Positions 12,501-26,416 of a DNA stretch of 64,000 bases are shown one piece after another. The position numbers and the translations under genes are program-made. The notes under the pieces were generated by a model. That model had not been told where the DNA came from and did no database searches. It worked only from the letters and a program-made list of their open reading frames with translations. The stretch is from Symbiodinium sp. CCMP2592 (taxonomy: Eukaryota; Sar; Dinophyceae; Suessiales; Symbiodiniaceae), in assembly GCA_905221615.1 (NCBI GenBank), contig CAJNDT010004680.1, forward strand, positions 62,001 to 126,000. Reading direction: 5' to 3'. The number at the start of each line of letters is the position of its first letter. Within the stretch, counting starts at the first letter, position 1.

Positions 12501-14231
12501 TCTGGGAAGCCCTTTCTAGACTAAAGCCGAAACATTTTCCCCACCCGACCTCTGGGGCAAAGTCCTTGAGCGTGGCGGCGGCCCAGAGGCAGTTGGATAT
12601 ATGCTGGGGTCGCATCCTCTGCGAAGCTTGAACAGTCAGACACCAGCCCGATGATCTCATGTCTTATGACAGTCAGGAGCACCCGGAGGGTTCCTGATAG
12701 AGTTCTGGCATAATGCCCCCCGACCCCAACCCTCAACCCTATTCTACATCTATCAATATTACCCATAAGCCGGGAGCCAGGATGTGACCCATCAAGCTCA
12801 AGGTGCGGGATGTTTGACATGTGCTCTCACCACAGCCGGGGGCTAAATTGTATGAGTCCGCGTGTATTAGTGGGCTTTCAGGGTTTATGCTTGCCAGGCC
12901 TAAGGGTTTCTATTTTGGTTTCTATATTTTTTGAGGTTCGGAGTTAAGCACTGCTTGGCACACTCTCTCGGTTGTCCTGAGCTGCAACACCACTCGACAG
13001 CCACCCCTCACTATGTGAACTACGTCTCCCCTTCTTAGGGTTCACCCGACCAGGCCTCAGGGATCTTGAACCTGAACAAGATGAGCCGACAAATGTGCTG
13101 TCATCATCTCAGCGCAGGTCGAAAAACAAGTTCTATTAGTAATGAAGGCAATCATGTAGACGAGCGTAAACCTCTAGCTAAGGACCTGAAAAACCCCTAG
13201 AGCTCATTAAGCGATGCAGCAGGTACCTGGGTTATGGGTACTCTAAGCTCTTTTGAAGCGCTTCTAGAGTTAAGATCACTCCCGTCAAGGAAGTGAACTT
13301 CCGATGGACCATGCACACTAGATCTTGACCAGCTATGGAGTACAGTATCGACTGTCATTCCCGTGTCAGGGCGCTTAGCCACTGTTGTGGTTAGGATCCT
13401 ACAATACAGGTACGTGTACCCAAACAGTATATACGTACCTATATAGGGAGTACTTTGAAGCAAATTATATACTATTTGCGTACATGGACCCCCTAGGGAA
13501 CCCCCATTCTGCAGGAAATTCTGCACCTCGGGACCCTGTCATAGCGGAGGTCCTGGAGGTCAGCTTGGGAACCTGCTTCGTAATAGCCGGTATCGCCCCA
13601 AGCACCTGTCAAACAGCTCTTTGCCGGCAATGGTATGTGAGCATAATAATTTAGCGACATCGGTTACATGATGAAAGCTTACATTAAAGTATTCTGGCTG
13701 GCCTTGTATCTCCTTCATGGGACGCGAAGAAGCACTGAGCTGAGGGGGATTGGGGGTGGGTGCATAGGAGTGTCCTATTCAAGAATCCCCTCGACACGTC
13801 CAAGGCAACAATTGCATCATGTCACTAAACCCCAAAGCCCCTACCCAAAAAAACGAAAACCCCAAACCCAAAACTGAACCCACTGTGCCTGCAGTATCAA
13901 CTGTGCCACCTCCCATTGGCGTGCCAGGTGCTCTCGAGAAACGGAATCTGTCAGATGATCCTCAAGCCCTGAATCCCAAACCCCTAAATCCTAAACCCTA
14001 AAAGTCCTAAATCTTCAACTCTCCGTCGTGCTCAGTCCTCAGAAGCGAATTGGATCCCGGAGTATTTCGGGTTAGGCCTTAGGTGCTCTTCCTCTCAGCG
14101 CCTGCGGGGCCGCACCGCGAAGATGAGCTGAAGCCCACAAGCTATTCGCCAAGTCTTGACAATTGAAGTTGGCCACCTGGCAAGCTGAGGACATGCGCCG
14201 CTGTCGGCGGGCTTGCACTTTCCGAAAAACC

Positions 14232-14262
<31 letters not shown>

Positions 14263-17200
14263 TATATATATAAACATACCTATATATATATATATATATA
14301 TACATGTGTGCATCTGTGTGTCTATGGTTTACGGCTCTTGCGGTTCATGTCCACGCGATCAGCCTCTTGGCCGGGCTTGCTTCTACTCCCTCTGGAAGGC
14401 TATGTCATCCTCTAGTCTTGCGATGTACCCCCAATTCAGCTAGTGTGCTGGGTTCTTGTTAAGGAATTTATTTTCAGTTACCACTTCAGGTATCTATAAT
14501 GAGCCATATGGTTTATTATGGTAACTTGTATTAAATTCCTTAGCAAGAACCCAGCAGTTCATTGTCAGGGAGCCCCGGTGCTTCGAAACCGCTTGTACTC
14601 TTGATGTGAACTTGCATGTAAGCCAAAAGCTACCGTTCTAAGGTTCCTTACTATGGTCTGTCGGTTTGCTTGTATACCCTAAACCCTGAACCCTGAAGGA
14701 GAGAGGGTTTTTGGGCTACAGGACAAGACGGACCAGGTTTGTGGTCTGAGCTTCGCAGTATCTTTGAGATGCCGAGCGGAGTCAGTCAGGATCTCTGTTC
14801 AGAAACGTTCAGAACACTAGGAAGCCTCCTTGCGTCTGCTTGGAGTAAGCATGCTACGATGCCGGGAGAGACGGTCGTCTGCGAACAAAGGTGGTCGTTT
14901 GCGACAGGTTTGAGGAACGGCAGCAGGTTCCGCATGTCGAGCATCCCAGAAGTTCCCATATATAACTATAAAAAGCTCCAGTGCCCTGTTGTTATATCTT
15001 CTAATGCAAGCACTCTGTCACTCTGCAGGACTCGATATGTCTGCTCATGCGGTGTCCTCTGCGACATTGAGAAGACGAACCCGAACTCAACGGCCCAGCA
15101 ACTCTACCATCCGGGCGCGTTGTTTGCTGGAGAGGAAGTTGGTGGCGGCCATGCTTGCAAATGAGCGTGCAGAACGAGGGCTACGTTCAAATTTTCTGCT
15201 TCGGGGATCTGCGTATGACACGACATTTGTGAATGTGACAAGACACTTGGGCCTGTATCAAACTCTTGTGCACACATCTTTGGCCTGTCTGGTTAGATGA
15301 CTAGGTGACTAGGCTAGCCAGTGAATGGCGAGGAGCGGTGCCAGATTGTCTTTGCAGCAGTGTGGGAGTTTCAGCAATTTGAGCCCCACCCGATCAAATC
15401 AGATTGGGCCGCCTGCTCCGGCACGGCCAGCGCCAGTGCCTCAACTGCTCGCAGCACCTGGCGAGGAAGCCATTACTTATTACACAGAACCCCCAAAGTA
15501 AATACAATAACAGCCCAAGGTCTATAAGAGGCTGCAACTCTACAAGAGGCTATTCTTCTATAAGAGGCTATTGTTCTACATCCTTTTGGGGTCCAAGTAG
15601 GTTTCACTCTTTTCTCGGCGTGTTGGCCAGACAGATTGACTATCGTCTACCTGAAACCCTCGCTACCATACAAGGTGAGCACATGTACTTTAGGGGCCTA
15701 CATGTCCGAAATGAATACCAATACCATGTCTTTGGTGGCTTCCTGCTTCTAAGTGGAATAAGTGGAATAGATATACCACAAAATCATGATCTAATTATGG
15801 AAGCCCTTCATATTACACCTTCTGCCTTTCTCGAGGTCGGCCAGATGGGCTCTTGGAAGCCCGACTTTCAGATTTCAAGATCCAATGCTGCAGCAGAAAC
15901 ATCTATAGATTCCTTTAAGGGTTTAGGGTTTCACTTAAGGACAAGCCCAAAGCTGGGGTTTAGGGTTTAGGGGTTTAGGGTTTAATCCTTTTAGGGGTCC
16001 TACAACTACTTTAAATATATACTGTCTGGTCCTTAGTAAAGAATGGGGGAAGGGGTTATTGGGACTAACCTTTGGGATTATATAGGGCCTGCTATAAGGA
16101 TCCATTCCCGCATTCCCCACTAGGGTGGTGTCATATTTACGGTCCTTTTTTGGGTCCATATTATAGTACGGCACCTAATATTCAGGGTACCCAAAAAGGG
16201 ACCATAATTTTGACAACCATCCACTAAGAATCAGAGAGCCCAATGCCGCAGCAAAAACATCCGAAAGCTCACGAGTATCAAGCCGACATGTCTGATCCGG
16301 GGCCAAGAAGTGTGTGTTTCCTAACGTAGGAACCTGATCAAAGAAACCTTGGGTCGTTGATCCTATGATATTTTGGGGGTTATAGGACTAGGGACTAGGG
16401 CTTCTTAATCGGTTTCCTACACTACCCATAGGCACCACACTAGTTCCTTTTTGGAATTACCTTATCGGATCCTAAATATGAATCCCCAAAAGGAGCTACT
16501 ATGGAGCCTATGGGTAAACCCCCCATCCCTAAATCCTCAGCCCTAAACCCCACCGTTCGCCTCCGGCGCAGAGTCTCGCAGCGTGGCGGCCGCCCAGAGA
16601 CAGCTGGCAAGCTCTCGGGGTATCATGCGGCTTACCTGGACAAATGAATAGGGCACCTTTACGGGTTACTATAAGGGTTATACTATAGGGGTTTAGAGTT
16701 CTTAGTAGGCTGTCTGGTTCTCAGTAGGGAATTGGGGAATTGGTTGGGACGATTATTGGGGATTATATAGGGACTACTGTAGGGATCCAGAACCAGACAA
16801 ACAAGCCCAAAGTAAAGGGTCTTAAGTTTCTGAACAGTAGAACGTAGGGTTTCTATTTCAGGAATTGCGACTGTGATTTGGGGAAGTATCCCGCATACCA
16901 ATAACTAGGACCCTTTGGGAAGGGCTGGTGGAAGTCGGGTTTAGAGTGTATGATGAGTTGAGGCCCCGGTGTCGATGGGAGGCAGGGATTGTGCGAAAGG
17001 TCTTTCTCAAGGAGGGACTGGTGGAAATAAACATGTTGAGAAGGACATCTTCACCAGAAGCGGAACTACCCGATGGTTCCTTTGGGGACAAACATCCATA
17101 GAGCCCAACACCTCATAAATGAGCAATATATGTCAAACCATGATACGAATTCGGCCATATAGAACCTAAGGTGCATGACTGAGCTTAGTTGGGTTTTGGG

Positions 17201-20200
17201 CTCTGTGGGTATCAGGCCCCTAGATTTCGCAGCCTGTTTTTGGAGTCCTTGACGGGAACATGGCTGAGAACCTAAAAACCCCGGGTCTGAAAAATTACAC
17301 CGTCAACCACCAAAACCATACTTTTGCGTAGGGCTTTGAAATTTCTATATGATTAGAATCTACAAAAAACAGATTGGGGCTCCGAGACCCCCAAAACCTG
17401 CGCGAACCCTGCAAAACCTACCTTGTCGAGGGTTCTTATGATGATTGTCTGGTAGGCTATTTGGGGTTAAGGTAAACCCTAGACCTAGAGCACACGAACT
17501 GACCAGACGGATATCTCAGACAACCCAGCGTGATGAAAGCCTGTCACCCGTATTTTACTCCGAGGTGTAAGACCTATAGGGTCATACCCTGCCCATGTTT
17601 TACGGTACCTAATTTCATTGTTAGGATCTGCTACATGGAAAAGTAGGTGTCCTAAAAAAGGGGTATATTATGACCACACAAGGGATGGTGACCGGACTGA
17701 ACTCGTTGCCCGAAAGCTCGGATCTGTACACACATGTGGCAGTATATGCGGGTTTCCGAAAATGGGGGACCCTAAAATAGTACCCTATAAATGGTAGGAT
17801 CCTTATTATAAGGACCCCCAAATAAGGTACCCCTATTTTCGGAAACTCCCATATAGTGCAAGCCCAATACCCTCACAAGCGGCACCCTGCTATATGTCTA
17901 TATAAGCCTAAACAAACTGCTCACACCGACTCTTCGCAGTTGGAAAATGGACGGGCCTTGATAATCAAGTCAGGGTTGGGGCTTCCCGTGCAGTGAAATT
18001 GTTATGAAGGGCCCATAGTATTGCAATGTACTGCTATGATGTATTCAGACTCTCATAATGAAGCTTAGATTCCTAGGAAACACACGGGCCTTCTTGGGAA
18101 TCTCCACAACCACTGCGCCCACTGCCTGTAGCACCTGGCTCGCGAGCCCGCCCTCAGATTACGGTTTAGTAGAGTTTATGTGAACTTCTTTTTGTAGACA
18201 GCCTAGAGCAGCCTACTTAAGGGTTTTCAGGTTTAATTGAGCTTTAGGCTTAAAAGCGTTTGCCTATAGAAGGTAGGCATGTGCTACGCGGCGGCTGCAC
18301 CTTGAATTAACTGAAGTTACCCTTCGAAAAAGAATCTTTTCCTAAACTTCACTCGCGTAACGCTCGATTGTAGACCCTGAGCAACATAACCCTGAAGAAA
18401 CCAAACCCTTATCAAACTATGTAAGGCAATGCCTTAACAAATGTGTGCGTGTGTCTATATATATATATATATCATATAACAGCCCGAAACATGAACAAGG
18501 CCTGAGCACTTTCAGGCCTTCCTGGCTCCGCGAATACTCTTTACTTGGGAGTCGACTCCTCGTGTCATAAACACAAGCAAACGTGCACATGCGGGTGGGT
18601 GTAGAGTTTCGGGATACACCAGCCCACAAGAGCATGTGATTATACATGTACATGTATGCATGCCCCAGAAAGCCAGTTTCACTTGGCATCTTTCTGTGCG
18701 CGTACATACATATATACAACATACATTGGTACACATGTACACATGCATGTGTAGCTGGAGACGTGCTTCGTTTCTTACAAAACTGACGCTTCTTCGTGCT
18801 GGTGCCTGCCGGCCCACACTGCACTGTACACACAGGACATACCGTTGAGGCTGAGGGTTACGTTCTTCTCGCATTTTTTTCCCTCCTACCAGGGTGTAGG
18901 GTTTACATTGGGATTCCGGTGTCCAGGGTTTAATTAATAGCCAACGATCTATATCGTGCTTAGCACCTCCGGTGATCTTTCGCGAAGCTTGGCAGCGGCC
19001 CAGAGGCAGTTCGACAGGTCCTTCCAGGTGCGCAGAAAGCGCAATCATTCTTCATGGGGAATACTTGGAGGTTATAAGGGTGGTTGTAACTGGGCTTGTA
19101 AGTCCCCTAATATGGGTTATAAGTATAGTTACCCTACTTATCACCCTACTTATAACTCCAAATAGACGTGAATAGATCAGACAACATGAAGACTCCTCAA
19201 CCAGATGTCAGACAGAGCCGAAAATACATAAGACATAATAAAAACAATAATAGTAACTAATATATATATATATATATATATATATAGGACTATATGATCA
19301 TAGCACATTCTCTCAGAGTTTCAAGCTGAAGCCATACAAGCCCCTGCTCCTCTGTAGATTCGGGACAATAGGGCTTCCGACTTTCGAAGCTGGGAAAAGG
19401 CCTCGCGAGGCGTCTGGACCAGCGTGGGGCTTCAGGGCCTTTAACTTTAGGGAGTGTGTGGGAGTTCCTGTAGCTCTGGCCGACCGACACTTTCCCTACA
19501 ATAATGTGCTCCAACATGTGACAAGCGCCTCAACCCCAAATCCTGAAACCACTGTCGGTCTCCATGTAAATAAACTTGCTGATCAGTTAGTTAATACCCA
19601 AGGGTTAATTTTCAAGCATCCCCGTGTTGAGAGATTGGAAATAATTATCAACCTTCGCCGCAAAATCCGATCAACCCACTATAAATGCCGCAACCCTCAA
19701 CCCTCACCCTGAAACTTATAGTACCCTTATAGGAACCCTGCTCCCTTAAAGGAACCCTAACCCCTATCCCCCCCCGCTCCCCTGTAGTGCCAATTTCAGC
19801 TCCAAGGTCCTGTGGAACCATCTGCCCTGCTAACCGGCCCAGGTTGGTGGCAAGCGGTGGTACTGCTGCCAGCACCTCTCACAGCAGGTTCAAGGGTTGT
19901 TTTTTCAAGTGCAATGGTGTTTAAGGTTTCAGGGCCCAATAATTCACTTTTAATCGTTTAAAGTTTTTTCCCTCTCGCATTGCTATGGAGTCTATGCCCA
20001 CTCGCGAGGTCTGACTTTGGGGATTTACAGAGTGTATTGCACAGGGCCCAGGGTTTCAGGGCCCAATAACCCACTTTTGATCGTTTAATAAGGTTTCGGC
20101 GCTCACACTCGGACAATCCAGGCGAAGCACATGGTTCGGAGTCTGGGAAACTGAAACGCAACTAAAGGAAGTAGTCAGGATGATATCGTGTAAGGTTTAG

Positions 20201-23200
20201 GGTAGGGCCTGGGGTTTCAGGGCCCAAAAACCCTTTATGACAAATGAACTCACTAACAGCTGCCCTCTATGGGTTGCAGGTAGAGCCTGGAAGTATGGGG
20301 TAGTGAACTCTCTTGAGAACTTGCACCACGACGAGGGAGTGACCCAAACCCAACGGGACGCAGAACCATGCGGAATCAAAGCTCGACGTTTGCGACATGG
20401 GCTAAGGCCAGGCGGTGGAACTGTAGAGGGACCCGACCCCAAACCCTGAAGCCCGAAACCCTAAACCCTAAAGCCTTAGCCCCTAAACCCCTACCTTAAC
20501 CCTGAAGGACCTACCTTTTTAAGGACCTATATAAGGAAATCATGATAAGGAACCAAAATAACGGTGGTTTTTTAGGGTTAAGGTAAACCCTACAGCACTA
20601 AATGCCATGGGAGCAGGAAACCTCCGGCACAGCATCCTGAAGCGTCGCAGCTGCCCAGAGCGAGTTTGATATCTCCTGAATCACTAGGACCACCCAAATG
20701 GCCCTTTAATAGAGTCCTTAGGGCCCTTAAATCGTGGATAGTTGGGGTATATTAAAGGGTAGTGGGGGGGGGTCCAGGCAACTCATGTGGTTCAGGTTAG
20801 AACTTCGGGCTTGGCAGCTTGCAGGATTGTTTTTTGGCGTTTTACGGGTTCTCTGATCTGTTGAAGGGCTTCTCAAGTCTTGTAGATTTCGAGAGGGTTT
20901 GATGACGAGTTCTGCACTCTTCGAGTTTTCGGTGGGCTTAGAATTGGTTTTGAGCCGTTTCCAAGTTAGGAGTAGTATTTCATGTACTGCGCACGTCCTA
21001 AACTTGCACGCGCTCTTAAGAAATTGATGCGCGATTTCCTTCGGCACAAGTCTTGAAAGATGCCCAAAACGGCTTTTCCTGTAGTGCCTCTTACGAAAAC
21101 CCGCTGTGGAGGCCCTCAGGCGGCAAGGATCCCACAAACCCGAACCCAGGTTGTGCTAATGTAGGAACCCGATTAAGAAACCTTGGGCCTTTATTAGGGT
21201 TCCTTATATAAATCCTACTGTTTTGGCGTTATAGGCGCAGGGTTTCTTAATCAGGTTCATATATTAAACCGCTGAACGCAGATAACACTGCCAGCTTCAT
21301 TGTAGGCTTTGAAGGATCCAATCTCAGAGAGCCCAATACGCCGTAGTTAAGGAATATAGCTTAAATCATAATATGAAGCCCCTATCTAATGATTTATTCC
21401 TTAATTATAAGGGGTATTGGGCTCTCTGGGATACAGGCAGCCATAAATAGCTTGAGCCCCAGAGACCCGACAAGATCCTTCCTAACTAATAGCGTGACCA
21501 CAAAGACCCCGGCAGACAACGATGCACCCAAAAAAGCAGCTAAGACCAATGCCCAAAACGTCTGATTCTAACATGACGGCCCCACCAGCTTCTTTGTAAT
21601 TCATTCATCACAACCATCAGAAGGCATAGGCCACGCCTGGGGATTGAAGTCGTCGACCTTGCGCCGAATCTGTGGCACCAGGACTGGCGCCGCAGGCAAG
21701 GCTTCCAACCTCGATTCGAAGTAGTGCGGTTTTGGCCCAATCAAGGGCTTGGGTTCTAGACTGCTGCTGCTACTGCTACTCCTGCTCATGCTGCTTGCTG
21801 CTACCACAACAAGAACAACAACAACAAGCTACTACTACTACTACTACTGCTACTACTGCTACTACTGCTACTACTACTACTACGACGACGACGACGACGA
21901 CTACTACTACCACTGCTGCTACGGCTACGGTTACGGCTACGGCTGCTACTACGACGACGACGACCACTAGTACTTCCACCGCTGCTGCTTCTATTACGAC
22001 GACGACTCCCACTTCTACTATTTCTATTTCTTCCGGGAGGGTTCAAGGCTTATTTGGCTTGTTGTTTGTGTTTGGCTTCGGTTTTGACCGCGTAGTTTGG
22101 GCCCCCCTGCATCCTGCGTTGCTAGACCAGGCCCGCTTGTAACTATGGCCGTTAACCCTTGTCGTGGCTCGTGTCGGGCTGTTAGCGGTACCGATGGCCA
22201 GCACAAGTCAGCACGACAATCGGAATTCTGCGGCTTTCTGCTCTTGCAGATTCTGCTTTAGGAAACAGGGTTCAGGTTCTTAAGGGTTGAGAATTGAAGG
22301 TTTCCGAGTTAAGAAAATCTGTGCAAACAGCCAGTCACGAAATCAAAGCCTTCAAACACCCCTCGATTTGGGGTTAGAAGTTGTATTGTGGAGTCTCCTG
22401 GTCTTGGTCACTTGTCTTCTTCGTTTTCTGGGGGTCACGGTGCTGCATTGGTGTAAACATCAGGGCTAAGCACGTGTATTTCATGCAATGTATCCTTTTT
22501 GAACCCAGACTCTGCCGATCAGGGTACGAGGATGCCCAGTAACCTAGGAATAAAAAGGGCTCCCTTTTTGGTACTGGGTAACTTTATAAGGAACCCAGGA
22601 CTACAAAAAGGGAATAAGGGTACTACTGGGCTCCTAGGGTCCTGGGGTATCCTAAACCCTAAACCCTGAGACCCTAAACCCAGGAAGCCTGATCCAGAAG
22701 GGTTCTAAACCTCCGGCCCACCCAAAGAGTAAGAGTAGGGTCCATACCACGAGGTCTGACAAAATGCAGGGGCTCCTTGACTTATCAGAAACATTGCGGT
22801 GGAAGCACGAACTTAAGCTTTAAATTCTGTATTCGATCCTTCTTTTTCTCTCTCATGCACTTGGACTCATGGTTGCCGGAACCGAAATCTCATTCGCACG
22901 AAACCACTTAGGGTGGCTAAGGGTTTCTGCTTTTAGTTGATATCCGACTTGGTGCAGTTGAAGGTGAAAGAGAACCGAGGTTTGGGACATGGCTTGGGTG
23001 TCGAAGGTGATAGCGCTCAAAAAGATACGACTGGCTGACTGCTTCGTGGCAGCGGCCGTCCGCCGCAAACGTGGCAAAAAGATCGACTCCTTTTCAATGC
23101 CTTTCACCCACTAAAAATACTGGTATTGGGGGGTACTTCCCCAAATCAAGATAGTAATTACTTCAAAAGAAGCCCTACATTCTACGACTGTTCTTCAGGT

Positions 23201-26200
23201 ACTTCGGACCCTTTGGGAAATAAGAAGCCAGGGTAGACCCGCAACTGTCTTTCAGACAGGACGACTGCACATCGTTTGCCAACAAGCCTGCCGGGCCAAG
23301 TGGCGACTTCTCTGCCAAAGTAGCTGTTGCCCACAGGCTGTTGGACAGGTCCTTAGCTAGCACATTCTCTCCTTGCCATGGCAATTGCCCACCTCGGGCC
23401 AAGTTTTTTCTGAGTACACAAGACGCACGGCACGCCCCTAAAGTCAAAATGGCCCGAACCCAGTGATATCCCGAGATGACACTGACTAGATTTGAGGGTT
23501 AGAGGCAAGTTAGAGGTTTACACAGTGCGTTTAGAGCTTATTGAATAAAGTTGGGTAAGAACTTCAAGAAGCAGGGCTGGTTGTTCAGCAGCCCGGCGTT
23601 CCCCAACCCAAAACCGCCATGCTGAAAGAGCGGCGGATCGCAAAGACATGAGCATCTGTGCACTCCCCCGAAGTTTCACTTTGTACCTGGCCGAATCTGA
23701 AGACGCCGAGCAGTCTTGAAACTGCGGTCCTCTAACACCTGCCCTGCAAAATGCAATTCTGAAGGTCTGAAGCGAAACGTGCAGCTCATATGTGACCATA
23801 TCCTGCTTTACTTGGACGATCTGAGTGTATACAAACACATGATGTTCGACCATCCCAGTCCGCATGTCCAGTACTGACAGTCGTCATCATACGAAGTTGG
23901 CTCCACGGCCGTCACCGGTCGCAAGCAAAGACTAGCAAACATAACGTGATCAGCGCTAGCGTCTTGACCGGACATGTCGGCAACGTGCTGCGGCAGCTGC
24001 GCAACAAGAGCCGCGACCTTGGTGCAGTAACGAATCTGGCATAAATGTGAAGCCTTTTTTTTCTGGGGAAGTTTTGATTGGGGAAAGAAGAGAATCGAAT
24101 GAAAGGGAAGGCTCAGAATGTCTAGTGTTTCAGGGCATCGGGATGTGTGACCGTGTAATGTACGGCATAAGCTGTTGTTTGGGCCAATGTGCTGCGGGTT
24201 TGTTCCAAGTGCAACTGCGCATGTGAGCCTACCGCAGCTGTAAACCCGCAGCAGGCCATTGCAATTTTTGTTTCGAGCAGCTGTGCAGGAGATCTAAATA
24301 GTTAAAATGGCATCAGACTGACCGCAGAATGTTTCCCGACATTCAGAATCTCCGCAACCACGACTGGTGGCTGATTGTTGTGGCTCACAGGTTTACGAAC
24401 TGGCAATGACTAGGGATCCTTTTGCTTGTCAAGTGTCTCAGTCGCTGCTAATGGACGCTTACAGTCTAGAGTTAGTTAGGAACTCGATATGTTATTAGCA
24501 GGTTCCCAGCGCTTCCGGAACAATTCGCATGAAACGCACTCGTACTGCCTTACGGCACTCTGAATTGCAACACCTTCGGCAAGTTCAGGATTCCGGTGCC
24601 CATCGACTCTGTTGATGATATAAATCCTGCATGACCCATAATAAGGGTTATACCATAATTCCCTTTATTCTTTATTATGGGTAATGCAGGATTTATATCA
24701 TCAACGGCTACTGAGCACCACGGGCTTTCTCTACGTGGATGTCTCCTGCACAACTCAGCAACCAGCCACTAGCAGAACCGTTTCTGAGGGCCCAATAGAT
24801 AATCAACTCCATCCAGCAATTACGGCATAGAGAGTATGTGGGGCATGTAGGGATTGCAATTTAGATGTAGATTCTTGAAATACCCAGTATTGGGGTCTCT
24901 GGGACCAGGTACGGGCACCTTCAGGAAAACCATAACCACAGAATCATCATGCTAATCGTAATAGTAGTAATAGTATGGAAAATGACAACAAGACTTCATA
25001 ATAATAACAATAACAGTAGTAACAACAATGGTAATACCAATAATCTCTTGTGATACTAATCGACGAGAATAAAGAAATGTTTAACAGCACTGCTGACCGT
25101 GGGGAGTGTGTCATATGCAAAAAAAGACGTCGCACTCCCATACCCAAAGCGCAAGCAAAGCGCCACGTTGCGCAACTCCGGCATGTCGCGAAGCTTCGCC
25201 AATGCCCAGAGGCACATGGCGAGGTCCCGGGGACCCATCTGCAGCGAAAGAGGGCTCTGGGTTTATCAAATGGGAAAAGGAGGGACCCTTAATGGGGACC
25301 CCGACCTGGGCTATATAATGGGTATATAATAGCTATATCAAGGGTATATACCTAGGGGTCCTTATTAAGGGTCCCTCCTTTACCCTTGGAGTTTAGAGTT
25401 TTACGCTCTCGCAACTCGGACAAGCCAGATGAGGTCTCTTGGGCGCGTTGAACTTTACCGAGAGGGTTCAGGGTTTAGGGTTTTGTAGGGTTTAGGACTT
25501 TGGTTTGTTTGATTTAGGGGCCTTATAATAGGACCCGTAAAATAGTATTAATGTAGTGTTCAAGTTTGTGAGGCAAGGACAAACATCTGCCTTCAGGTGA
25601 CATAACCTTCTGTTTGGCAGGATCCCTCACAAAATGAACAATGCAGTGTCCATGTGGGTTTTCGTCGGTTAGGGTAGGTCCGTTTTTTCCAGACTTGGAG
25701 ACCAACACTCCCAGGCCAGGCACTTTAGTTTGAATCGCTCTACAGCTATGCTTGCCCCTCACTAATTTGTTAAACCCAGCACCCTCAAGACAAGCTCCCA
25801 AAACACCCTTCCTCTCTCTCCACCCCGCAACCCTAAACCCCCTTAACTTAAGAAATTGCCCCCAAGGGCACCTGTCTGGCTTCCTTTCCCAGGCGAGCCG
25901 ACATGGCGGGCAAGGTCTCGAGCACGCTGGGCGCAGACCCCTGCAGAGACAGTCTCACGAGGACCCTCCAAGGAGCCCCTGCTCCCTAACAGTGGTTATT
26001 TGGGGTATAGCGGGCTAAGGTTCAGGGTTTAGTGTAACCGAGACCCTAGATAATCTACCTTTCTAGGGTCCCTTATGCTGTTTTCCTTGTAATAGTTCTG
26101 AAAAAAGCAGGTACCTAAGGTTCGAGGAAGGGGGTAAAGTCTAGGGCTCAGGGCTTTTGACGATTGGGTTTAGGACAGGTTATTGGGCAGCATGCTCCCG

Positions 26201-26369
26201 TTCTAAACCACAGTTTGCTTCTGTGGGTTCCTTAGAGGTTTCGAGAATAAACTCAACACTGGCAAGAGCGAATCCGAAACCTTGTCAGGGTTCTTATGAA
26301 GGAATTTACTTTATGTTCCCAAAATGCGGGTATATACCAAATGGTGTGTCTATATGTACATATTGTATG

Positions 26370-26416
<47 letters not shown>

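Noticed and set aside
14739..15164. Plus-strand 141-codon open frame
   Set aside because: No domain, and it lies antisense to a possible OPR B exon; likely chance.
15404..15970. Open stretch of 188 codons on the plus strand
   Set aside because: It runs through a diverged F13 hairpin and telomere-like DNA; no recognisable domain and no protein-like composition.
18512..19048. Open stretch of 178 codons on the minus strand
   Set aside because: It crosses the OPR exon at 18967 in the wrong frame and then TA/CA-rich low-complexity DNA; chance openness.
21672..22142. Long open frames over the triplet-repeat block
   Set aside because: CTA/CTG/CGA repeats keep every frame open; the products are simple homopolymers.
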